Shown here one piece after another: positions 16,613-25,859 of a DNA stretch of 38,971 bases. The stretch's first letter is position 1. Every line of letters starts with the position of its first letter. The DNA lies in NCBI GenBank assembly GCA_010028705.1, contig RHAI01000009.1:1-38971 (forward strand). The letters are read 5' to 3'. This DNA is from a bacterium. GTDB lineage: Bacteria > Margulisbacteria > Marinamargulisbacteria > SXXA01. A program made the position numbers and the translations under genes. The notes beneath the pieces are model-generated. The model was not told where the DNA came from and searched no databases. It saw nothing but the letters and a program-made list of their open reading frames with translations.

Positions 16613-17436
16613 CGGGTGGATATCGTCCTTGCTATTAAACTAAGAGTAAATAAAAAAAGTATCAGTACGAGTGATGCACCCCAGGCGGCTTGTTGCCAAT
16701 CCGAATAAGGGCTGGTGGCGTAATTGTAAATTAATGACGGGAGTGAGTTCACGGGCTTCATTATATTAAAAGTTAGAAAAGGGTTTCCAAAGGCTGTAAA
16801 TAGTAACGGGGCTGTTTCTCCTGCAACGCGTGAAATCCCCAGTATTATTCCCGTAGAGATTCCCGGTCGGCCGGCTGGAATGATTATTTTTGTCATGGTC
16901 CGATAGTAAGGTACTCCTAATCCAAGCGACGCTTCTTTTAATGACTGAGGTATTAGTTTCAATGTTTCCTCGGTCGATCGGATAACGAGTGGGAGCATCA
17001 TTAGCGACAGCGCTATTCCACCTGACAGGGCAGAGAATCCCCCCATGGGTAAGACTACCCATAGGTAAGAAATGATTCCGATCACAATTGATGGTATCCC
17101 CTGCAGTATTTCGAGACAAATGCGAACCATTTTTGCAATGGTATGGGTAGGCTTTTCCGATAAAAAAACACCGACGCCAACACCAATAGGCACAGAGATT
17201 GTACATGCGATACATATAAGAATTGCAGATCCAACGATCGCATTGCCGATGCCAGAACCTATTTCACCAGGTGGTTTTGGTAGCGACGTTAAAAATGCCC
17301 AGCTGATTGCACCTGCACCATTAACGATAATGTAGTAAAGAATCATTATCAGCGGAATAAATAATATCACGGTTGCTAACCCCAATACGCCCTTGAATAA
17401 CAAATCAGTAGCTAAGCGTTTTGACACAGAAGGCAT
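16609..17436 (-). CDS. pstA: Phosphate ABC transporter permease PstA
   Basis: Membrane permease subunit that pairs with PstC to form the phosphate channel. Hydrophobic segments alternate with short loops, about six membrane helices in 275 aa. The sequence contains LEILQGIPSIVIG and the cytoplasmic EAA-type loop SLKEASLGLGVPYYRTMTKIIIP that contacts PstB. This is followed by SRVAGETAPLLFTAFGNPF, a PstA hallmark. It lies three bases after pstC and overlaps pstB by four. Confidence 0.96.
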   Translation of the reverse strand: MPSVSKRLATDLLFKGVLGLATVILFIPLIMILYYIIVNGAGAISWAFLTSLPKPPGEIGSGIGNAIVGSAILICIACTISVPIGVGVGVFLSEKPTHTIAKMVRICLEILQGIPSIVIGIISYLWVVLPMGGFSALSGGIALSLMMLPLVIRSTEETLKLIPQSLKEASLGLGVPYYRTMTKIIIPAGRPGISTGIILGISRVAGETAPLLFTAFGNPFLTFNIMKPVNSLPSLIYNYATSPYSDWQQAAWGASLVLILFLFTLSLIARTISTR

Positions 17437-17439
17437 AAT

Positions 17440-18348
17440 TTAATGGGAACTCCATTTCTTAATTACTCGACGGCCAAACAGTCCGATCGCGGTGGTTGTG
17501 ATAAATAAAATCAATCCCATGTGGATCAAGTGCGACACGTAGATGGGGTCGGTTGCTTCTGCGAATTCATTGGCAATAATACTGGATATTGTGTTAGCTG
17601 GATCAAAAATTGATCCCGGAATTTTGTTCGCATTTCCGATGACCATTGTTACGGCCATAGTTTCGCCAATTGCTCGTCCGAACGATAACAATATGCCTGA
17701 AAGTAGTCCGGCTTTACTGTATGGCATAACGATCCAACGAACGACCTCATATGGCGTGGCACCTAGCGCTAAACCGGCTTCCTTTAAATCCGATGGAACT
17801 AACGCTATGACATCGCGCCCAATCGACGCAGCATAAGGAACAATCATGATGCTCAATATAAGGGCTGCAGTAAAAATTCCGACCCCGTAAGGAACTCGTC
17901 CACTGAATAATTCGAACTGTCGGACAGCCGGAACAACTATTGAGAGGCCCCAAAATCCATAGATAACAGATGGGATACCGGCGAGGAGGTCGATCAGAAG
18001 GCGAATGGTGGACGTTATTCGTCCGGGATGCAGGTAAAATCCAGAAAATAAAGCGATCGATAGTGAAAATGGTATAGAAATCAGTAATGCTAGCACTGTG
18101 GTTGCCAAGGTTCCCACGACAAATGGCGTGGCACTGAAATGTTTGAACACAGGATCCCAAGATTTCCCCGTGTAGAAATTAATTCCAGCATCACGAAAGG
18201 AAGGGAGTGCCTGAATTAAAATTGTGGCTAGAATGCCGACTAACGTTGCGACAACCAATACTGAAAAAAATTTTAATATCCATGAAAAAAGGGTTTCGTA
18301 GATTCGAATATTTCGATCTTCGGGGGATAGTTGGGACGTTTTTCGCAT
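17440..18348 (-). CDS. pstC: Phosphate ABC transporter permease PstC
   Basis: Membrane permease partner of PstA. It has about six transmembrane helices in 302 aa and the family segments LIDLLAGIPSVIYGFWGL, MIVPYAASIGRDVI and SDLKEAGLALGATPYEVVR (EAA loop). SFGRAIGETMAVTMVIGN follows. It is the first protein gene of the pst operon. ATG 18348 lies only 34 bases beyond the 3' end of tRNA-Thr on the same strand, with no terminator between them and no strong Shine-Dalgarno. pstS is not here, being located at 563. Confidence 0.96.
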   Translation of the reverse strand: MRKTSQLSPEDRNIRIYETLFSWILKFFSVLVVATLVGILATILIQALPSFRDAGINFYTGKSWDPVFKHFSATPFVVGTLATTVLALLISIPFSLSIALFSGFYLHPGRITSTIRLLIDLLAGIPSVIYGFWGLSIVVPAVRQFELFSGRVPYGVGIFTAALILSIMIVPYAASIGRDVIALVPSDLKEAGLALGATPYEVVRWIVMPYSKAGLLSGILLSFGRAIGETMAVTMVIGNANKIPGSIFDPANTISSIIANEFAEATDPIYVSHLIHMGLILFITTTAIGLFGRRVIKKWSSH

Positions 18349-18382
18349 ACGGGTAACTGTGGCCTCAATTTAAGGGTAGATG

Positions 18383-18458
<76 letters not shown>

Positions 18459-18471
18459 AATTCGAGACGGT

Positions 18472-18502
18472 ATCGTAGCATTATTTCCAGGTAGGTAGGC
18501 AA
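18472..18502 (-). promoter_or_regulatory. Candidate promoter of tRNA-Thr, possibly also of the pst operon
   Basis: On the minus strand TTGCCT (complement of 18497-18502) and TACGAT (complement of 18472-18477) are separated by 19 bases. The -10 is preceded by TGC, an extended -10 feature. Transcription would start a few bases before the tRNA. No other promoter is obvious before pstC, so readthrough into pst is likely. The spacing is slightly long. Confidence 0.4.
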
Positions 18503-18552
18503 GAAAAATTTAGGAGATGACTTAAAATTCGTTTGCCGCTAATATCCATATT

Positions 18553-18900
18553 ATGTTTTCACTTGCAGACTACGCTGCTGTCACAGTTCGCCCGACCTTC
18601 CCGTTTATTAAATGGGTTCGAGAAGTATCAAGAGATTCTGAATTTTGGGATGAAGTCAACGATATAATCAAGGAAAAGTCGACAAGAGATGGCCATATCT
18701 ATCTGGTCGAGCCCATGGACTCGGACGAGGATTTATCTCGTTTAATCAGCCGGCACTGCGCCCAATGGATCGAAAACGAGTTGATCGAATGGCAGGTCGA
18801 TCCGGAGCTCTGGCCGGGAGAGCGGCAAGCCGAACTTTTTAACCAGTGGTTTACCGTGGCCTATTCCGATATGGTCTTCGCGATTAGTGAAGTCAAATAG
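18553..18900 (+). CDS. Small protein of unknown function
   Basis: I do not recognise this 115-aa protein. It is acidic, rich in Trp (WVREV, EFWDEV, CAQWIENE, EWQVDPELWPGE, NQWFTV) and apparently mostly helical, with no signal peptide or membrane segment. The composition is consistent with a folded cytoplasmic protein. Its middle part is visibly richer in G and C than neighbouring genes and uses more C-ending codons, which may mean recent acquisition. The start ATG 18553 has no strong Shine-Dalgarno. It is divergent from tRNA-Thr and is followed 75 bases later by the response regulator. A real gene is likely because of the length and the protein-like composition, but no function is proposed. 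Confidence 0.65.
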   Translation: MFSLADYAAVTVRPTFPFIKWVREVSRDSEFWDEVNDIIKEKSTRDGHIYLVEPMDSDEDLSRLISRHCAQWIENELIEWQVDPELWPGERQAELFNQWFTVAYSDMVFAISEVK

Positions 18901-18975
18901 GTAATTCAAGATGGACTTTTTTGCTCTGACCAATTTACAATTATCCCATCCGAAATAAATCAGGGGATAGTGCCG

Positions 18976-19353
18976 ATGACAAAAACCATTTTGGTTGTTG
19001 ACGATGATCAGTCGATAAATTCGATTTTCGAATTTGTTTTGCAGCAAGCCGGTTACTTTACCATTACCACCACGTCTGGCCAAGAATGTATCGATCTGGT
19101 TAAGTCGAATCAGTCGATTGACCTTGTATTTCTCGATCTTAAAATGCCAGGCTTATCGGGTATAGAAACATTTAAAGAAATCCAGAAGCTACGGCCGTTA
19201 CTCCTTGTTGTTATGATGACTGGTTATTCAGTGGATGACTTGCTGCGGGAAGCATTCGACCTCGGTGCATACGGAGTAATTTACAAACCATTTGACGTTG
19301 AAGAGGTGTTATCCGTCATAGAGAAGATTTTTCGAATACCTGCTTTAAATTGA
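18976..19353 (+). CDS. Receiver-only response regulator
   Basis: A single CheY-like receiver domain of 125 aa with no output domain. The acidic pocket VVDDDQS (D9-D11), the phospho-acceptor D54 in VFLDLKMPG, T82 (MMTG) and K104 (YKPF) are all present, so it should be phosphorylatable. ATG 18976 is preferred because GGGGA lies 8 bases upstream; an in-frame GTG at 18970 is too close. The next gene, a large SpoIIE phosphatase, starts ten bases after its stop. The domain probably passes a signal to that protein or to a separate partner. No histidine kinase with an intact H box is in the window, so its donor is unknown. Confidence 0.92.
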   Translation: MTKTILVVDDDQSINSIFEFVLQQAGYFTITTTSGQECIDLVKSNQSIDLVFLDLKMPGLSGIETFKEIQKLRPLLLVVMMTGYSVDDLLREAFDLGAYGVIYKPFDVEEVLSVIEKIFRIPALN

Positions 19354-19363
19354 TGCAATCGAT

Positions 19364-22300
19364 ATGAGTTTAAACTCTTCGCTGGGTTCTCACCACTCGA
19401 CCCTCAATTACCTCACCGCATCGCTAAAGGAGACCTTGAAAACAGGTTCTGAAATTGCCGAATCCTTAATAAGCGGCACGCTGATTGTTTTTCCTGACGT
19501 ATACGTAACGGTACATTTTGTTGATCCCACATCTCAGGAAATCCGAGACTCGTTTTATTCTGGACCGGAGTGGGATATTAGTTGTAAAGAACTGCGATGG
19601 CTCATTCAGGCTACTAAAGAATCGATAATCAAATCTGTTCCCTCTCAGCCAATCTATGTGCATGAACGATCACGGCATTTAGACACTGATAAAGTTAAGG
19701 TCCGATCTGATCTTGCTGAGTACGGCCCTGATGCAAATCGAATTTTATATCATACACTAATTTCTGAGGATGAAATGGTTCTGGGAGTAGTCGTCGTACG
19801 GCCTTGGAAAAACTATGAACAATTTAAGCTAAATTTTGACGATCGAATAGTCGAATTTTCTGATTTTTTGATTGGGGTATCGATTGCACTTGAAAATTTG
19901 TACATGCATCAAAAAATTGAGAGCTTGTTAGTCGATAAGCAAGAGTTGAAGTTGCGGATTAAAAAAGACGAGGAGGATTTAAACCGGCGAATCCTGGAGT
20001 TGACGGTGTTGTACGATACCTCGAATAGTCTTGGTTATTCACTGGATTATTCACAAATTATACGTATGGTTGTCGACAGCCTTTCAAAGGTTTTAGATTT
20101 TGATATATGTTCTGTGTTTTTACTGGATTTTATACCTGGCGGGGAAATTTACAGTCGGATAAATACACCAATCAGTGAACCATTTATTTTGAGCGTTCAG
20201 TCAAATGTTGTGTCGTCGATTTCTCCGTTTATCAAACGTCCTGTGGATATTAATCAGGTTAGGATTACCTCTGAGTTGGGATTTCGGAGTGGGAAAGCTA
20301 CAAATCATACCAACGAGCCTATGAAATCTTTTGCCAATGTACCGTTGGTTTTTAAAGAAGAAATACTTGGCATGCTTAACATTTGTTCGATATCGAAGAA
20401 TGCGTTTGAGCGGAACGAGATGACATTTTTACATACGATGGCTAACCAATTAGCATCCCATTTGGGAAGACTAAAACTTGTCAAAAGGATCGAGAGATCT
20501 AAAATGGATTCGGTAATTCGGAGCATGAGTGACTCGATTATTATGGTTGACGATGCGGGGGAAGTCGAATTTATTAATCCAGCCGCCGAACAGCTTCTTC
20601 ATTTAGAGCCGTCGAAAATATGTAATCGCGATGTCCTATCGGATCGATTATCGGTTCTCGGATTAGCCCCGATTTATCGCCAGAGTCTTCGCACGCGCAA
20701 GGCCTATGTCAACCAAGAAGTTGCTCACAACGATTGTATTTATTTAGTGAATGCGACCCCAGTTTTCGACCTGGACAACGGTCGTATTGGTACCGTAATG
20801 GTTGTGCGGGATATAACTGATATTCAACGAAGTAATCGTATCAAAGCGCAACGACTGGAGGCCATCTCTCAAGTAAATGTCATTATGAAATCTATTAATG
20901 ATTTGGACAACATGCTGACAGTGTTGATGCAGTTTATTCTAAGCGTTGTAAGCGCCGAAGGTGGCTCGATTCAATTACTTTCGGGTAAGAAAATGGTTAC
21001 AAAAGTTCATAGCAATTTTCCTGATAAAATTCGGAGGGACTATCAACTTAAGTCGGGAGAGACCTTGTCGGAATTTGTTGTCCGAAACAAAGATGTCTGC
21101 GTAGTCGAGAATTATCAAACGGATCCTCGAGTAATACAAAAAGATAATTTTAAAGTGCAAATTGAAAGCTACATTTGTTTGCCGATAATGGTGAAAAATG
21201 AAGTGATAGGTGTCGTAAGTATTGTTCGAAAAATTGGAGGTCTCTTGCCCAAAATTTCCCAGGATGACATTCGTACACTTAATACGATAATGTCCCTGTC
21301 GGGCACTGCTATTAAAAATGCGATTCTCTATCAGGCGGCTGTTAAAAAACAAGTATTAGACCAGGAGTTGCGGATTGCGACCGATATTCAAAGTAAGTTA
21401 TTGCCCGCATCCGTTCCCGAACGTGATCAATTGACCTTTTCGGCCTTGTCCGTTCCTGCACGAGGTATCGGAGGCGATTTTTACGATTTTTTCTATCTCG
21501 ACGACGGTAAAATAGGCATTTGTGTCGCGGATATTGTTGGCAAAGGAGTGTCGGCTGGTTTGTTTATGGCGATGCTTAAAAGTCTTTTGCATTCACAATT
21601 ACAAAAAGTTTACGAACCCGCTGCTGCATTAACTAAAATTAATCAGCTTTTATATAATGATCCCGTAATTGATAAGTTCGTTCCTATGTTTTACGCAATA
21701 CTTGATCCTGAATCACTTCGCCTTCGGTACTCAAACGCTGGGCACGAGCCCGCCGTGTGGTTGTCAGACGGACAAATTAATTCTCTCGATACCGAGGGAT
21801 TACCATTAGGCGCTGTTTTTGACTCCCAATATGGGGAAAAGGAAATTCAGCTGTCTGATGGAGATGTTTTGTCGGTGTTTACTGATGGCGTGGTGGATGC
21901 CAGGAATGCCAAAAACGTGAGTTTTGGTTTGGAACGAACTTGGGCTGTCATTCGGAAATTTTCGGGCTATTCCTCTAAGGGGATCACCGATAAGATCTTT
22001 GCTCATGTGAATCGGTTTATCAAGGGAGTCACTCAATCGGACGACATCACAGTCGTCACTCTCAAAATTGATTTGAGTCACACAGTAGTCTTTGAAGCGC
22101 AGCCATTAAAGGTCAAGCGGGTGCGGGTGAAAAGTTCGCCCAAATTTGTTAAAAAGATCCGAAGTGAAGTCGAAGTTATTGCCATTGAAATGGGTTTTTC
22201 CGATGAGGAGGTATTTGATATTAAACTTGCGATTAACGAGGCTCATACAAATGTCATAGAGCATGCGTATTCCGGTAATGAAACGGGCGATATTCTTTTT

Positions 22301-22522
22301 CAATTTTCAATCTATTCTGATCGACTTGAGGTGATGATTCTCGATTTTGGTCAAGGAATGGCGCAGAAATCAACTAAAGGTGAGGAGCATTTGGATGAGT
22401 TAGAAGGTTCAGGTTTAGGTGTGTTTTTAATCAAGACAGTAATGGATCGAGTACGTTACAAGCGAACGGCAAAAGTAGGCACAGAACTATGGTTAACAAA
22501 ATACATCAAGCCAAAAACTTAG
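19364..22522 (+). CDS. GAF/PAS-SpoIIE phosphatase-HATPase anti-sigma kinase fusion
   Basis: A 1052-aa cytoplasmic signalling protein with no membrane segment. By position it has a divergent GAF-like domain (about 20-190), a coiled-coil linker, a second GAF (about 212-375), a PAS domain (about 380-490) and a third GAF (about 496-660). A SpoIIE/RsbU-type PP2C phosphatase (about 670-895) follows, with GGDFYDF, VADIVGKGVSAG, DGVVDARN and DDITVV metal-binding motifs. The C-terminus is an RsbW-like HATPase (about 920-1050) with N box NEAHTNVIEHAY, DFGQGM and GSGLGVFLI. So the phosphatase and the kinase that act in opposite directions on an anti-sigma antagonist are in one chain. It lies between a receiver and a STAS protein. 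The start ATG 19364 has no clear Shine-Dalgarno. Exact domain borders need a profile search. Confidence 0.9.
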   Translation: MSLNSSLGSHHSTLNYLTASLKETLKTGSEIAESLISGTLIVFPDVYVTVHFVDPTSQEIRDSFYSGPEWDISCKELRWLIQATKESIIKSVPSQPIYVHERSRHLDTDKVKVRSDLAEYGPDANRILYHTLISEDEMVLGVVVVRPWKNYEQFKLNFDDRIVEFSDFLIGVSIALENLYMHQKIESLLVDKQELKLRIKKDEEDLNRRILELTVLYDTSNSLGYSLDYSQIIRMVVDSLSKVLDFDICSVFLLDFIPGGEIYSRINTPISEPFILSVQSNVVSSISPFIKRPVDINQVRITSELGFRSGKATNHTNEPMKSFANVPLVFKEEILGMLNICSISKNAFERNEMTFLHTMANQLASHLGRLKLVKRIERSKMDSVIRSMSDSIIMVDDAGEVEFINPAAEQLLHLEPSKICNRDVLSDRLSVLGLAPIYRQSLRTRKAYVNQEVAHNDCIYLVNATPVFDLDNGRIGTVMVVRDITDIQRSNRIKAQRLEAISQVNVIMKSINDLDNMLTVLMQFILSVVSAEGGSIQLLSGKKMVTKVHSNFPDKIRRDYQLKSGETLSEFVVRNKDVCVVENYQTDPRVIQKDNFKVQIESYICLPIMVKNEVIGVVSIVRKIGGLLPKISQDDIRTLNTIMSLSGTAIKNAILYQAAVKKQVLDQELRIATDIQSKLLPASVPERDQLTFSALSVPARGIGGDFYDFFYLDDGKIGICVADIVGKGVSAGLFMAMLKSLLHSQLQKVYEPAAALTKINQLLYNDPVIDKFVPMFYAILDPESLRLRYSNAGHEPAVWLSDGQINSLDTEGLPLGAVFDSQYGEKEIQLSDGDVLSVFTDGVVDARNAKNVSFGLERTWAVIRKFSGYSSKGITDKIFAHVNRFIKGVTQSDDITVVTLKIDLSHTVVFEAQPLKVKRVRVKSSPKFVKKIRSEVEVIAIEMGFSDEEVFDIKLAINEAHTNVIEHAYSGNETGDILFQFSIYSDRLEVMILDFGQGMAQKSTKGEEHLDELEGSGLGVFLIKTVMDRVRYKRTAKVGTELWLTKYIKPKT

Positions 22523-22613
22523 TACCCAAGTTAATTGCGCCTGTGCTATCGTAGTAATTTATTTTTCCCAACTTCGGGCGTTAACGGTTTGGTCGGTAAA
22601 GGAGATTAAGGGT

Positions 22614-22997
22614 ATGGACATTGTAAAGCAAGTTATTGACGAACGAATTGCTAAATTGCAGATTTGTTCAGAGTACGATGAAGAAACTAACGAGATAAAC
22701 GGTGCCGTCGAATTTGATATCGAGAATCAGGCTCATTTTGTTGATGTTGTGAACTCTGTTTTTGAAGATGGTTACGTCCATCTTGTCGTTGATATGGGGT
22801 TTGTAAGTTACATTGATTCGTCGGGATTGTGGGCATTGTTTGAAGGCCACAAGAAAGCGGCTCAACGTGGTGGCCGTTTGGTACTTTTAAATCCGACTAA
22901 AGACGTTCGGCGAGTCTTAGATATCACTAAAATGTCGGCGAAAATTCAGATTTATAGCTCCCAAGTCGAAGCTGTTTCGGCACTGTTTGGACGGTAG
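22614..22997 (+). CDS. STAS-domain anti-sigma factor antagonist
   Basis: SpoIIAA/RsbV-like protein of 127 aa. The key segment YIDSSGLWALFEGHKKAAQRGGRLVLLNP contains the phosphorylatable serine, S70 in DSSG. GGAG lies about 10 bases upstream of ATG 22614. In the known partner-switching mechanism a kinase phosphorylates this Ser and a PP2C phosphatase removes the phosphate. Both activities are in the preceding 1052-aa protein, so this is its likely substrate. The 91 bases between the two genes have no strong terminator. lysS begins seven bases after the stop codon, suggesting cotranscription. Confidence 0.9.
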   Translation: MDIVKQVIDERIAKLQICSEYDEETNEINGAVEFDIENQAHFVDVVNSVFEDGYVHLVVDMGFVSYIDSSGLWALFEGHKKAAQRGGRLVLLNPTKDVRRVLDITKMSAKIQIYSSQVEAVSALFGR

Positions 22998-23003
22998 TTG
23001 TCG

Positions 23004-24485
23004 ATGATTCAGGCAATCGATCCTCATATTACTGAAGAAGAGAATCGCTCAATAAAAATGACGGCTTATCGGGAATCCGGACGGGACCCGTATCCCCATA
23101 ATTTTGTTCGAACCCATTCTATCCAGCCCTTGCTTCAAGAATTTGATACTTTGGGAGAAGAAGAATCGTCTGAAAAGATTGTTAGTATTGCGGGTCGGAT
23201 TATTGCTAAGCGTGGTCACGGAAAAGCCACATTTGGAAATTTAACCGATCAATCTGGGGCGATCCAATATTACGCAAACATAAATCGACTTGGTGAGCAT
23301 GTCTTAGGCGAGCTTGTTCATTTAGATGTTGGAGACATTATTGGTGTTTCGGGGCATGTTTTTAGATCGAAACGGGGAGAAATTACTCTTCACATACATG
23401 AATTTGTGTTGCTTTCAAAATCACTCCATCCATTGCCAGAAAAATTTCATGGCTTGCAGGATAAGGAGACTCGATATCGACAACGCTATGTGGATTTAAT
23501 TGCTAACCGAGACGTATTACGAGTTTTTGAAACTCGATCCAAAACGATTCACCAGTTGCGTAATTATTTGGCAGACATGGGATTCTTAGAGGTCGAAACC
23601 CCAGTTCTACAATCGATTTATGGTGGTGCGTCGGCCAAGCCATTTAAGACTCATCATAATGAACTTGGGCAAGATCTTTTTCTCCGGATCGCATTGGAAT
23701 TGCCCCTGAAACGAATGGTTGTTGGCGGGTTTGAAAAAATATATGAAATTGGGCGCGTTTTTAGAAATGAAGGGGTATCATTTAAGCATAATCCCGAATA
23801 TACTCTTCTGGAGTTGTATCAGGCGTATGCGGATTATTCAGATATTATGCAACTAACTGAAAATTTGCTTTCAACTTTGGTGCGACACCTCTCGGGTAGT
23901 TACACGATTGAGTACCAAGGTGAAATCTTGGACTTTACTCCTCCCTTCAGGCGAATAACTCAGGCACAGGCACTGATGGATTACGCGCAAGTTGATGTCA
24001 ACTCGGGTTTAGAGGTTCTCTATTCCAAAGCTTTAGAATTGGGACTTGATCCTTCGGTTGAGTCTGTTCGAGGAGAGTTGATAAACTTTATTTATGACAA
24101 AGCGGTAGAGTCCCATCTAATACAACCTGTTTTTATCATTGATTACCCGTGGGAAACATCCCCGTTGGCAAAGCGCAAGCGAGGTAACCCCGATTTGGTT
24201 GAACGCTTTGAATTAATTATTGCTCGAATGGAAGTAGCGAATGCTTATTCAGAATTAAATGACCCAATCGAGCAAAATGACCGGTTCGAAGACCAACGGC
24301 GTGCGATGGAATCCGGGTGGGATGAAGCCCATCACATGGATAGTGATTTTGTCACCGCACTAAAGTACGGAATGCCGCCCACAGGGGGATTGGGGATTGG
24401 TATTGATCGAGTTATCATGCTTCTAACCAACTCCGCAAGTATACGGGACGTCATCGCCTTCCCCCATATGAAGGACAAGAAATAA
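23004..24485 (+). CDS. lysS: Lysyl-tRNA synthetase, class II
   Basis: Charges tRNA-Lys with lysine. The N-terminal OB anticodon-binding domain has VSIAGRIIAKRGHGKATF. The class II catalytic core follows, with motif 1 around FLEVETPVLQSIYGGASAKPF, motif 2 YEIGRVFRNEGVSFKHNPEYTLLELYQAY and motif 3 GLGIGIDRVIMLLT. All are conserved. ATG 23004 is chosen; a TTG at 22998 would add two residues. Length about 493 aa is normal. It follows the STAS gene by seven bases, then secD by about 40. Confidence 0.97.
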   Translation: MIQAIDPHITEEENRSIKMTAYRESGRDPYPHNFVRTHSIQPLLQEFDTLGEEESSEKIVSIAGRIIAKRGHGKATFGNLTDQSGAIQYYANINRLGEHVLGELVHLDVGDIIGVSGHVFRSKRGEITLHIHEFVLLSKSLHPLPEKFHGLQDKETRYRQRYVDLIANRDVLRVFETRSKTIHQLRNYLADMGFLEVETPVLQSIYGGASAKPFKTHHNELGQDLFLRIALELPLKRMVVGGFEKIYEIGRVFRNEGVSFKHNPEYTLLELYQAYADYSDIMQLTENLLSTLVRHLSGSYTIEYQGEILDFTPPFRRITQAQALMDYAQVDVNSGLEVLYSKALELGLDPSVESVRGELINFIYDKAVESHLIQPVFIIDYPWETSPLAKRKRGNPDLVERFELIIARMEVANAYSELNDPIEQNDRFEDQRRAMESGWDEAHHMDSDFVTALKYGMPPTGGLGIGIDRVIMLLTNSASIRDVIAFPHMKDKK

Positions 24486-24526
24486 GTGCATTTTTTTCAA
24501 TTATTTACGGGAGGACCTTTATAAAT

Positions 24527-25849
24527 ATGGTTAATAGTCGTTATCGAATATTCATTGTGTTAGCCGTAATCTTACTTAGTGGGGCTGCATTTTTTTATTT
24601 CCCTATTAACTTAGGTCTCGATCTACAGGGCGGATCTCGGCTTGTGTTAGAGGCTAAAGATACGGAGGCTGTTAGCGTAGACAACGACGCCGTTGAGGGG
24701 GTCTTAAAAGTCATTCGTAATCGGGTCGATAATTTGGGGTTGGCCGAACCCATTATCTCTCGTAAAGGCTTGAGGCAAATCATTGTTGAGCTTCCTGGTG
24801 TTCAAGATCCCGATCGTGCTTTACACGTCATCGGAGATACTGCACAGTTAGAATTTGTTGAGGCTGAATGGGCTCCAGCGGAAATTGTTAGCATGAATGC
24901 GGAGCAGATCGCTGTTCTTGCAGGCCCCGATTCCAGGGTTGATAAAGTTGTCCAGTATGATGCGCAGGGGCGGGTAGTTTCGGAACGTCCGATTATTTTG
25001 AAAAAAGTAGCCTTATCCGGAGGGGATTTGAAGTTGGCTTCACCCGGACAAAATCAGTACGGCGAACCTGTGGTTAATATCGAGTTTTCTTCAGAGGGGG
25101 CCGAAAAATTCAAATCCGTAACGGCTAGATCGGTTGGGCGACCGCTCGCGATCATATTGGATGGGAAAATTATATCGGCACCCAATGTTAATGAGCCTAT
25201 CTCTGGTGGACGGGCGCAGATATCAGGTAAATTTTCGGTGCAGGAGATTCGTGATTTAGTTATTCAGCTAAAAGCCGGAGCTTTGCCAGTTCCTGTAGAG
25301 ATTGTGTCAAATAAAGTAGTTGGGCCAACGTTGGGTAAAGATTCAATCGAGAAGAGCCGTGTGGCGGGTGTTATAGGTTTCGTTGGGGTGTGTTTGTTTA
25401 TGATTGCGGTTTATCGCATACCGGGAATAATGGCAAGCGTCGGCTTGTTGTTGTACGTATTTATATTTTTTTCAGCACTTAAATTGATTGGCGCTACCCT
25501 AACTTTGCCTGGAATAGCCGGCTTCATCCTTACTATCGGCATTGCTGTCGATGCGAACGTCATTATTTTCGAACGAATTAAAGAGGAAAGAAATCTAGGT
25601 AAAAGTGTTAAAGCCGCTATTGCGGATGGGTTTGATAAAGCGTTTTACACGATTGTTGATTCGAATGTCAGTACATTGATCGCTACCGTCGTGTTGTTTT
25701 GGTTTGGGACAGGTACAATTCGGGGTTTTGCCGTTACACTATCCGTTGGTATTTTGGTAAGCATGTTTACTGCGATTACGGTAACACGAATGCTGTTGGT
25801 TGCCTTTACCCAGTATTCAAAGGGTGCAACTAGTATTTCTGTGAAATAA
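24527..25849 (+). CDS. secD: Protein translocase subunit SecD
   Basis: Membrane partner of SecYEG that uses the proton-motive force to help export proteins. The N-terminal transmembrane segment is followed by the signature NLGLDLQGGSRLVLE. A large periplasmic domain comes next, then five C-terminal membrane helices with GFILTIGIAVDANVIIFERIKEE, the conserved transmembrane motif. Length 440 aa is at the short end for SecD, consistent with a compact periplasmic P1 domain. GGGAGG precedes ATG 24527. secF follows after ten bases, the usual pair. Confidence 0.96.
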   Translation: MVNSRYRIFIVLAVILLSGAAFFYFPINLGLDLQGGSRLVLEAKDTEAVSVDNDAVEGVLKVIRNRVDNLGLAEPIISRKGLRQIIVELPGVQDPDRALHVIGDTAQLEFVEAEWAPAEIVSMNAEQIAVLAGPDSRVDKVVQYDAQGRVVSERPIILKKVALSGGDLKLASPGQNQYGEPVVNIEFSSEGAEKFKSVTARSVGRPLAIILDGKIISAPNVNEPISGGRAQISGKFSVQEIRDLVIQLKAGALPVPVEIVSNKVVGPTLGKDSIEKSRVAGVIGFVGVCLFMIAVYRIPGIMASVGLLLYVFIFFSALKLIGATLTLPGIAGFILTIGIAVDANVIIFERIKEERNLGKSVKAAIADGFDKAFYTIVDSNVSTLIATVVLFWFGTGTIRGFAVTLSVGILVSMFTAITVTRMLLVAFTQYSKGATSISVK

Positions 25850-25859
25850 GGAGGTATTA

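Noticed and set aside
17747-18160. Minus-strand ORF of 137 codons inside pstC in another frame
   Set aside because: It overlaps the conserved PstC membrane segments in a different frame and has a composition rich in His, Cys and Arg typical of frame shadows.
20975-21352. Minus-strand ORF of 125 codons inside the SpoIIE phosphatase gene
   Set aside because: It is a shadow of the third GAF domain. The plus-strand frame is clearly the conserved one.
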